Source of the DNA: Acidimicrobiaceae bacterium
GTDB lineage: Bacteria > Actinomycetota > Acidimicrobiia > Acidimicrobiales > Palsa-688
DNA length: 7,163 bases
NCBI GenBank assembly: GCA_030838025.1
Contig: JAUTXM010000243.1
Location: forward strand, 1 to 7,163
Direction of reading: 5' to 3'
Made by a program: the position numbers and the translations under genes
Notes under the pieces: generated by a model
The model's input: only the letters and a program-made list of their open reading frames with translations
Database searches by the model: none
Told to the model about the DNA's origin: nothing
In this document: piece after piece, positions 1-5,430 of the stretch
Position numbering within the stretch: the stretch's first letter is position 1
Layout: every line of letters starts with the position of its first letter

Positions 1-2332
1 AGGGGAACCGTGGCGTCGGTCCCTCGCCCGGCCCCCGGGCCTCGAAGGTGAACATCGACGCCACTGCGGCCAGCTCGGCCGGGTTGAGCCCGTCGAGCAG
101 GCCCTGTTCCATGCACTCGGTGACGAGCAGGTCGGCCTCGTGGTACACCCGACCCAGCCGCTCCCCCCGCTCGGTCAGTGACCATCCGTCGATGTACCCC
201 CACGCCTCGAGCACGCGCAGCACGCGGTCGAACTGGCGGGCCAGCGACTCGGTCCGGCCCCGGATGCGCCGCTCCATCCGCTCGGCGTCGCGGATGAGGC
301 GTTCGGCCCGATCGGCGGCCCGCAGGTGGCGGCGGGCGTCGGGGCAGCTGGCCACCGGGTGGGCGGCGGCGGCCTCGGCCCGGGCCATCACCTCCTCACC
401 GCGGCCCCGGGGGGCGCGACCAGGGCCGTGCAACCCCACCAGGCCGTCCTCCCGCAGCCGGGCCGCCTGCAGGGCCGAGGCCACATGGCGCTGGAAGCCG
501 GCATTGTTGGGGGCATAGGGCGCGGGCAACTCGATGCGCGCCACGGGGCGAGGAGGCGCCGGGAAATCCTTCGGGCCGAGCGACAGCATCCGCCGGTCGG
601 TGGTGATGGCCCGTAGCCGCAGGTCGCCGCCGCGCCGGCGCGAGGTCGACAGAATCGCCACCCGGCCCCCCGATTTGCCACCGGGCACGACGAGCACGTC
701 CCCCGGCTTCACCCGGTCGAGCGCCGCCAGCACGTCGCCGCTGAAGGCGTGGCGATGGCGGCCGGACTCCTCGCTGGCGCGCAGCACGGCCCGGTACTCC
801 TCGATGTCGCCCCGCTCGCAATGCGCCGCGGCCTGCGCTTCCGCCACCGCCTCGCGGGTGCGCTCCAGCTGCGCCTCCAGCCGCACCACGTCGCTGTCGG
901 CGCGGTACTGGGCGAAGGACAGGTTGAGGAGATGGTGGGCCACGTCGGGCGGGTAGCGCCGGACCAGGTTGGCCGCCATGTTGTAGGTCGGCCGGAAGCT
1001 GCTCGTGAGGGCGTAGGTCCTGGTCCCGGCCAAGCCCGCCACCTGGTCGAAGGGCACGAACGGCGACCACAGCACGATGGCGTAGCCGACGTCGTCGATG
1101 CCCCGCCGCCCCGCCCGACCGGTCAGCTGGGTGTACTCCCCCGGGGTCAGGAATTCGTGGCGCTCACCGGTGAACTTGGTCAGCTTCTCGATGACCACCG
1201 ACCGGGCCGGCATGTTGATGCCGAGCGACAGCGTCTCGGTGGCGAACACCACCTTGACCAGTCCCGCCGCGAAGCACGCCTCGACCGCCTCCTTGAACGG
1301 CGGCACCATGCCCGCGTGGTGGGCCGCGAAACCCGACTCCAGCCCGCCGATCCAGTTGTTGTAGTCGAGCACCCGCAGGTCGTCGTCGGAGAGGGTTTCC
1401 ACATGGGCCTCGACGATGGCCCGGATCTGGCGCCGTTCCTCCGGCTGGGTGAGGCGGTGGCCGTCGCGCACGCATTGGGTGACGGCATCGTCGCAGGCCG
1501 CCCGGCTGAAGATGAAGTAGATGGCGGGCAGCATTTCGGCGTCGGCCAGGAGTTCGACGACCTCGGGCCGCCGGGGCGTAAACAGCCTCCCCCGGGGCCG
1601 GCCACGCTGCCCCGGTTGGCGGAGGGTCTTGCTGTCGAGGGCGCTGGCCTCGGGGTTGGGCCGGCCATCAACGAGGGTGGGGAAAAGGAGGAGCCGGTCG
1701 CTGCTGCGGTCTCCCAAAAGGTAGAGGTTGTGCAGCTCGACCGGCCGCCGTTCTTCGATGACGGCCGCGGTATCGCCGCGCACGGTTCGGATCCAGTCGG
1801 CCAGTTCCTCGGCGTTGGACACCGTCGCCGAGAGGCATACCAGGTCGACGGTGGGCGGCGTGTGGATGATGACTTCCTCCCACACCGGACCGCGGTAGGC
1901 GTTTTGGAGGTAGTGGACCTCGTCGAGGATCACGTAGCGCAGGCCGTCGAGGGCGCCCGAGCCGGCGTAGATCATGTTGCGCAGCACCTCGGTGGTCATG
2001 ACCACGACGGGGGCGTCGCCGTTGATGGCGTTGTCACCGGTCAACAGGCCGACGCGCTCGGCGCCATGGCGGCGCACCAGGTCGCCGTATTTCTGGTTGG
2101 ACAGCGCCTTCAGGGGGGTCGTGTAGAAGACCTTCGATCCTTCGCCCAGGGCTCGGGCAATCGCGTACTCCGCCACCACGGTCTTGCCTGATCCGGTCGG
2201 AGCCGCCACCACGACGCTCGATCCGGCGTCGAGGGCATCGAGGGCCGCCAGCTGGAAGGGGTCCAGCCGGAATCCGAGGCTGAGGGCGAACGACGTGCGG
2301 ACCGCTTCGGCCGGGCCTCGCTCCGCCTTCAC
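1..2332 (-). CDS. helY: HelY/Mtr4-family DEVH-box RNA helicase (C-terminus cut off)
   Basis: This is a Ski2/Mtr4-like superfamily 2 helicase, an ATP-driven cytoplasmic RNA unwinding enzyme. The frame runs off the left window edge with about 777 residues visible; mycobacterial HelY has about 900, so some 130 are missing. Seen in one frame: Walker A APTGSGKT (residues 44-51), DEVH box (137-140), SAT motif (168-170) and motif VI QLTGRAGRRG (402-411). A basic linker region around 540-560 follows, and then the start of a DSHCT-like C-terminal domain from about 700. The GTG at 2332 is the only ATG or GTG in frame between the tatC stop and the helicase core; its upstream ACAGGT is a weak ribosome binding site, so coupling to tatC, 25 bp upstream, is plausible. 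I checked the frame at the N-terminus, at each motif and over the last 28 visible codons and found no frameshift. Long open frames on the other strand here are GC-driven shadows. Confidence 0.95.
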   Translation of the reverse strand, partial: MKAERGPAEAVRTSFALSLGFRLDPFQLAALDALDAGSSVVVAAPTGSGKTVVAEYAIARALGEGSKVFYTTPLKALSNQKYGDLVRRHGAERVGLLTGDNAINGDAPVVVMTTEVLRNMIYAGSGALDGLRYVILDEVHYLQNAYRGPVWEEVIIHTPPTVDLVCLSATVSNAEELADWIRTVRGDTAAVIEERRPVELHNLYLLGDRSSDRLLLFPTLVDGRPNPEASALDSKTLRQPGQRGRPRGRLFTPRRPEVVELLADAEMLPAIYFIFSRAACDDAVTQCVRDGHRLTQPEERRQIRAIVEAHVETLSDDDLRVLDYNNWIGGLESGFAAHHAGMVPPFKEAVEACFAAGLVKVVFATETLSLGINMPARSVVIEKLTKFTGERHEFLTPGEYTQLTGRAGRRGIDDVGYAIVLWSPFVPFDQVAGLAGTRTYALTSSFRPTYNMAANLVRRYPPDVAHHLLNLSFAQYRADSDVVRLEAQLERTREAVAEAQAAAHCERGDIEEYRAVLRASEESGRHRHAFSGDVLAALDRVKPGDVLVVPGGKSGGRVAILSTSRRRGGDLRLRAITTDRRMLSLGPKDFPAPPRPVARIELPAPYAPNNAGFQRHVASALQAARLREDGLVGLHGPGRAPRGRGEEVMARAEAAAAHPVASCPDARRHLRAADRAERLIRDAERMERRIRGRTESLARQFDRVLRVLEAWGYIDGWSLTERGERLGRVYHEADLLVTECMEQGLLDGLNPAELAAVASMFTFEARGPGEGPTPRFP

Positions 2333-2357
2333 ACCTGTAGTTGTACCCGAATCGGGC

Positions 2358-3077
2358 TCATTTCTTGAGGATGCGACCGATGACGATGGCTGTCTCGTAG
2401 AAGATGTAGAGGGGCACCGCCATGGCGATGAAGGAGTACGGGTCGCTGCTCGGCGTGACCACGCAGGCCAGGAACGCGATGCCCACGATGGCGGGGCGCC
2501 GGACCTTGCGCAGCTTCCGGCTCGACACGACGCCCACGACCTCGAGGAACACCAGCACCACGGGGAACAAGAACACGACCCCGAAGATGGCCGCCGCGGC
2601 CACGTACAGGCTCACGTACTTCGAGGGCCCGTAGAGGGCGGCGACGTTGTTGCCGCCGATCCGGATCAAGAAGTCGAGCGCCTTGGGCCATACCAGGACC
2701 GAGACGGTCACCCCCAGGCTGAATAGCACCAGCGCCGAGGCCACGAAGCTGATGGCGTAGCGCCGCTCGTGTTTGTGCAGCCCCGGTGTGATGAACCGCC
2801 ACAGCTCCCACAGGAGGATGGGCGACGAGAAGAAGACGCCCAGGTAGGCCGCCACCTTGAGGCGGGTGCTGAATCCCTCGAGGGGGCCGGTGACGACGAA
2901 CTGCCCCTGGAGGCCCACTTGCTTCGGGTGCTTCCGGGCGAAGTCCTGGTACGGGTGGGCGATGAAGTGGATCACCGAGTTGTACAGAAAGAACCCGAAC
3001 AGGGTGCCGATGACCAGGGCGATGATGCAGATGATGATCCGCTTGCGCAGTTCGGTCAGGTGCTCGACCAGGGTCAT
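2358..3077 (-). CDS. tatC: Twin-arginine translocase subunit TatC
   Basis: TatC is the polytopic inner-membrane receptor that binds twin-arginine signal peptides and, with TatB and TatA, moves folded proteins across the membrane. The 239-residue product shows the cytoplasmic N-terminal motif HLTELRKR (6-13), six hydrophobic segments, the FITPGLHKHERR loop (95-106) with Phe95 and Glu104 matching E. coli Phe94 and Glu103, and the late TPSSDP segment (208-213). An oddity is residue 170: the segment GVVFLFP has Leu where E. coli TatC has Glu170 in GVSFEVP. The ATG at 3077 is the first ATG or GTG in frame; an AGGAGGT lies 16 nt upstream, further than usual. The frame stays open upstream back into tatB without a standard start, so a longer N-terminus (as in M. 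tuberculosis TatC) from a rare start cannot be excluded. helY follows after 25 bp. Confidence 0.97.
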   Translation of the reverse strand: MTLVEHLTELRKRIIICIIALVIGTLFGFFLYNSVIHFIAHPYQDFARKHPKQVGLQGQFVVTGPLEGFSTRLKVAAYLGVFFSSPILLWELWRFITPGLHKHERRYAISFVASALVLFSLGVTVSVLVWPKALDFLIRIGGNNVAALYGPSKYVSLYVAAAAIFGVVFLFPVVLVFLEVVGVVSSRKLRKVRRPAIVGIAFLACVVTPSSDPYSFIAMAVPLYIFYETAIVIGRILKK

Positions 3078-3093
3078 TCGGGGAAGGCCGTCG

Positions 3094-3119
3094 ACCTCCT
3101 CACCCTCGCCGGGAGGGTG
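3094..3119 (-). promoter_or_regulatory. Inverted repeat next to displaced Shine-Dalgarno upstream of tatC
   Basis: Positions 3101-3107 (CACCCTC) and 3113-3119 (GAGGGTG) form a perfect 7-bp stem with a 5-nt loop. Directly downstream on the minus strand, 3094-3100 reads AGGAGGT, a near-perfect anti-16S match, but it lies 16 nt from the tatC ATG. The hairpin could tune access to the ribosome binding site or act as a weak attenuator; there is no T-run, so it is not a classic intrinsic terminator. It lies in the 119-bp gap between tatB and tatC. The same bases would read as Glu/Gly-rich codons if tatC started further upstream, so chance is possible. Confidence 0.35.
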
Positions 3120-3196
3120 CGAGCCGTTGGAGCTCTCTTTGTTGGCGCGGCGCAGTCGGAGTGCGATGAGGGTGTCCCTTCGGGCCGGGCTCGTCG

Positions 3197-3685
3197 CTAG
3201 TTGAGCGACGGGTCGTCGGGTGCCGGCGGCAGGGAGGGGAGCCCGGGGAGGGCGAACCCTGAGGAGACGGAGTCGATCGACGAGATGGATGGGTCAGAGG
3301 AGTTGGATGACGCGGCGTAGGTGGCGGCGTTGGTCCAGGTTGCGGGCTCGCCCGCGGCGGTCATGGGCGACGCGGGCGTCGGGGCAGCCGCGCCGGTCGC
3401 GCCCGCGGCGCTCGGCGCGGTGGTGATGGCCCGGCTCAGACCGCCGAGCTCCTCGCGCCAGCCGCCGACCTCGTTGCGCAGGTCCCCGACGGCTGCGGTG
3501 AGGGCGTCCTTGGGCTCGGCCAGCGCACCGGAGACCTCATCCTGGAAACGGGAGGTCAGCTTGCGCAGCTCAGCGATCCACTTGCCGGCGGTGCGCGCCG
3601 CCTGGGGCAGGCGGGTCGGGCCGATGACGACCAAGGCAATGACGGCCAGCAGCAGGATCTTCTCAGGTCCCGGAAAATTCAGCAC
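3197..3685 (-). CDS. tatB: Sec-independent translocase subunit, TatB-type (TatA/B family)
   Basis: This is a small membrane subunit of the twin-arginine translocase. The 162-residue product has one N-terminal membrane helix (about residues 8-21), a Gly22-Pro23 hinge, an amphipathic helix (about 25-60) and a long Ala/Pro/Ser-rich tail. I prefer TatB over TatA because position 8 is Glu, the hinge reads IGPTRLP instead of the FGxKKLP of TatA, the next helix carries a Trp-Ile pair as in E. coli TatB, and the length is near that of E. coli TatB (171) and about double mycobacterial TatA. TatB normally pairs with TatC as the signal-peptide receptor. The GTG start at 3685 is preceded by TGGGA at suitable spacing and gives the exact expected N-terminus. 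The 73-residue gene ends 11 bp upstream and tatC begins 119 bp downstream. By synteny this slot is tatA in mycobacteria, so automatic annotation may say TatA. Confidence 0.88.
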   Translation of the reverse strand: MLNFPGPEKILLLAVIALVVIGPTRLPQAARTAGKWIAELRKLTSRFQDEVSGALAEPKDALTAAVGDLRNEVGGWREELGGLSRAITTAPSAAGATGAAAPTPASPMTAAGEPATWTNAATYAASSNSSDPSISSIDSVSSGFALPGLPSLPPAPDDPSLN

Positions 3686-3696
3686 CGAATCCCAGT

Positions 3697-3918
3697 CTAC
3701 CGGGGGCCTAAATCGCGTATGCCTCGCCTAGCGGTACCGACGGCGGCGATCTCGTCTCTGACCTGCGCGACCATGGGACGCACCTGGGCGAGCTCCACGA
3801 TCGACGCCTGAAGCGATGCGGCCTCGTCGACGAGGCGACGGGCACCACGCCAGATGGGGACGGCGGCGGCCGCGGCCACGGCCAGCGGCAACCACCAGAG
3901 GGGGGACAGCATCAACAT
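3697..3918 (-). CDS. Small single-pass membrane protein of unknown function
   Basis: I do not recognise this family. The 73-residue product starts with a Trp-Trp-containing, Ala-rich hydrophobic helix (about residues 5-23), then a basic stretch (RGARR, 24-28) and a heptad-like, probably amphipathic or coiled-coil helix (about 29-62) with a basic end. The positive charges after the helix predict a cytoplasmic C-terminal part. It ends 11 bp before tatB, so the two are probably co-transcribed. The open frame continues far upstream antisense to the phosphodiesterase gene, but that part has no hydrophobic or domain signal, so I start at the ATG at 3918. A second in-frame ATG at 3912 (71 residues) is equally possible; neither has a clear ribosome binding site, and the 3912 start would fit a leaderless transcript. 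Its topology resembles TatA/TatB but it lacks the FG or GP hinge. Function is unknown. Confidence 0.65.
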   Translation of the reverse strand: MLMLSPLWWLPLAVAAAAAVPIWRGARRLVDEAASLQASIVELAQVRPMVAQVRDEIAAVGTARRGIRDLGPR

Positions 3919-3923
3919 AAGAT
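3918..3923 (+). promoter_or_regulatory. Candidate -10 box for the phosphodiesterase gene
   Basis: The plus strand at 3918-3923 reads TAAGAT (TANNNT pattern) and overlaps by five bases the candidate minus-strand box. Transcription would start near 3930, about 19 nt before the GTG, leaving room for the AGGA at 3938-3941. No convincing -35 element is seen. If both boxes work, RNA polymerase could not occupy them together. Confidence 0.25.
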
Positions 3924-3924
3924 A
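3919..3924 (-). promoter_or_regulatory. Candidate -10 box, leaderless promoter for the small-protein/tat operon
   Basis: On the minus strand 3924-3919 reads TATCTT, fitting the TANNNT pattern common at actinobacterial promoters. Six bases separate it from the ATG at 3912, so a normal start distance puts +1 on the A of that codon, a leaderless arrangement. No good -35 is visible. This would give the small membrane protein, tatB, tatC and helY their own promoter. Short boxes like this arise often by chance. Confidence 0.3.
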
Positions 3925-3937
3925 CGGAGCGTCGAGC

Positions 3938-3941
3938 AGGA
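3938..3941 (+). promoter_or_regulatory. Ribosome binding site supporting the GTG start at 3949
   Basis: AGGA lies 7 nt before the GTG at 3949. It supports that codon as the start of the phosphodiesterase gene, since the conserved HRG motif follows only 12 residues later and no ATG exists nearby in frame. Confidence 0.5.
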
Positions 3942-3948
3942 TTGGACG

Positions 3949-4707
3949 GTGGACTCCATCCTTCGACCGCCGATCGGCTTCGCGCACCGCGGTGCCCGGG
4001 CCCTCGCCCCCGAGAACACCCTGGCGGCGTTCCGCCTGGCCCTCAGCCTCGGGGCGACGGGCTTGGAGAGTGACGTCTGGCTGACCGCCGACGGCGCGGC
4101 GGTGCTGGACCACGACGGGGCGGTGCGCTCGGGTCTGCGGCGCCGGTCGATCGGCGACATCGAGCGGGCCAGGCTCCCGCCTCACATTCCCACCCTGGAG
4201 GACCTGTACGCCGACTGCGGCACCGCCTTCCACCTGTCGCTCGACGTCAAGGACACCGCCGCTGCCACGGCAGTGGTCGCCGTGGCCCGGGCCGCGGGCG
4301 GCGAAGCGCTGAGCAAGCTCTGGTTGTGCCATCACGATTGGGAACAGCTCGCCCAATGGCGGGCCGATGGCACCCCCGGTCGGGCGGCGGAAGGCGGCCG
4401 ATCGCCACTCCCCGATCAGGTGCGGCTGGTGGACTCGACCCGGCTGCGACGCCTTCGCGAGGGGCCCGAACGCCGGGCCGCGTCGCTGGCCGATGCCGGG
4501 ATCGACGCCGTCAACATGCACCTGACCGACTGGACGCCGGGCCTCACGACGCTGTTCCATCGGTTCCAGCGCCTGGCGCTGGGGTGGGACGCGCAGTTCG
4601 ACCGCAACCTGGTCACCCTGCTCCGGATGGGTTGTGACGGCGTCTACAGCGACTACGTCGACCGTATGGTCGCCGCCCTGAACGCGCTAGAGCAGCCCCA
4701 GGCCTGA
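3949..4707 (+). CDS. Glycerophosphodiester phosphodiesterase-family protein
   Basis: Proteins of this TIM-barrel family hydrolyse glycerophosphodiesters to glycerol 3-phosphate and an alcohol, using a metal ion and two histidines. In the 252-residue product the family signature is clear: HRG (His13-Arg14), APENTLAAF (20-28), Glu40 and Asp42 in LESDV, His55-Asp56 in LDHDG, IPTLEDL (79-85), LDVKD (97-101) and a C-terminal GCDGVYSDY segment. The family usually has Glu where LDVKD has Asp98, and the segment after His55 is shorter than in E. coli UgpQ. No signal peptide is seen, so it is likely cytoplasmic; substrate is unknown. It is the only plus-strand gene: its start lies 30 bp from the divergent small-protein gene, and its last 21 bp overlap the end of lepB on the other strand. 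The GTG start has AGGA 7 nt upstream. Confidence 0.88.
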   Translation: MDSILRPPIGFAHRGARALAPENTLAAFRLALSLGATGLESDVWLTADGAAVLDHDGAVRSGLRRRSIGDIERARLPPHIPTLEDLYADCGTAFHLSLDVKDTAAATAVVAVARAAGGEALSKLWLCHHDWEQLAQWRADGTPGRAAEGGRSPLPDQVRLVDSTRLRRLREGPERRAASLADAGIDAVNMHLTDWTPGLTTLFHRFQRLALGWDAQFDRNLVTLLRMGCDGVYSDYVDRMVAALNALEQPQA

Positions 4708-5418
4708 CAGTGGCCAGACCCGTACAAAGGCGCGGCCGACGATCAGATGCCCCGCGATGGGTCCGATGAATCGACTGTCCTTGGAATTGCCGCGGTTGTC
4801 CCCCATCACGAAATACTGCCCGGCCGGGACGGTCATGAGCGGCAGGCTGGTCGTCACCGTTCCCGCCGGCAGGTACGGCTCCTTGAGGAGCTGGCCGTTG
4901 ATGTAGACCAGGCCGTCGCGGCCTTCGATCTGGTCCCCGGGGAGCCCGATCACCCGCTTGATCAGATCCTTGATCGTCGGGTCGTCGGCCTCGCTCGGTG
5001 GGCGTTTGAACACCACGATGTCACCGCGGTGGATGCTGTGCAGGTCGTAGCTGAGCTTGTTGACCAGCACCCGGTCGCCCGGCTTGAGTGTCGGCTCCAT
5101 CGATCCCGACGGGATGTAGAACGCCTGGATCAGGAAGGTCTTGACGACGATCGCCACCGTGAGGGCGGCGACGAGGATGACGACCCACTCGGCGATGGCC
5201 CGCGCCGACCCGCCCTTGCGGGCATGCCCGGTCGGCCTGGTCGGCCCGGTGGGATCGGTCGGTCCCGTGGAACCGAGCGGATCGATGGCGTCGAGCGCGG
5301 ACGGCCCGGCACCGTGGTTGTCCGCGCCGGAGGCGCCCTCGGACCGACCCAGCGTCGCGGGACCGGTTCGTGGCGTCACAGGGGGACCGGGGGGGAAACG
5401 AGCGACCGGGTCGGACAC
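4687..5418 (-). CDS. lepB: Signal peptidase I
   Basis: This membrane-bound Ser/Lys protease removes signal peptides from exported proteins on the outer face of the membrane, including Sec and Tat substrates. The 243-residue product has a long Gly/Pro/Thr-rich N-terminal tail (1-68), a basic RKGGSAR stretch, one membrane helix (about 75-98), the catalytic-serine box SGSMEPTL (nucleophile Ser106), GDIVVF, the catalytic-lysine box IKRVIGLPGD (Lys154) and the GDNRGNSKDSR box near the C-terminus. All catalytic elements are present. The GTG at 5418 lies 12 bp after the pafC stop; an AGAGG sits only 2 nt before it, so coupling to pafC is plausible. A GTG at codon 14 is an alternative start but lacks a binding site. 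The 3' end overlaps the end of the phosphodiesterase gene on the other strand. Signal peptidase I is not part of the pafBC-tat order in mycobacteria. Confidence 0.96.
   Translation of the reverse strand: MSDPVARFPPGPPVTPRTGPATLGRSEGASGADNHGAGPSALDAIDPLGSTGPTDPTGPTRPTGHARKGGSARAIAEWVVILVAALTVAIVVKTFLIQAFYIPSGSMEPTLKPGDRVLVNKLSYDLHSIHRGDIVVFKRPPSEADDPTIKDLIKRVIGLPGDQIEGRDGLVYINGQLLKEPYLPAGTVTTSLPLMTVPAGQYFVMGDNRGNSKDSRFIGPIAGHLIVGRAFVRVWPLSGLGLL
5233..5268 (-). repeat. Four 9-bp units encoding T-x-P tripeptides in the LepB tail
   Basis: On the plus strand the four units are CGGCCTGGT, CGGCCCGGT, GGGATCGGT and CGGTCCCGT. They encode TGP, TDP, TGP and TRP (LepB residues 51-62) within the cytoplasmic N-terminal tail. 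The repeat is imperfect, in frame, and likely arose by small duplications; copy number may vary between strains without breaking the frame. A role for the tail is not evident. Confidence 0.7.
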
Positions 5419-5430
5419 GACCTCTGTACG

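Noticed and set aside
749..2191. 480-codon open frame on the plus strand
   Set aside because: It is antisense to helY, whose helicase motifs are unmistakable in the other strand. The translation is His/Val/Gly/Arg-rich with no domain signal, as expected from complementing GC-rich codons.
2329..2811. 160-codon minus-strand frame overlapping tatC
   Set aside because: It overlaps tatC in a different frame on the same strand and encodes an Arg/Gly/His-rich product with no membrane or domain features.
3919..4560. Upstream extension of the 73-residue protein (frame open to 4560)
   Set aside because: The region is antisense to the conserved phosphodiesterase motifs and has no hydrophobic or domain features.
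4695..4725. Possible terminator around the lepB/phosphodiesterase ends
   Set aside because: Only a 4-bp GGCC pairing and a short CAGGCCTG palindrome are present, with no T-run. This is too weak to call.
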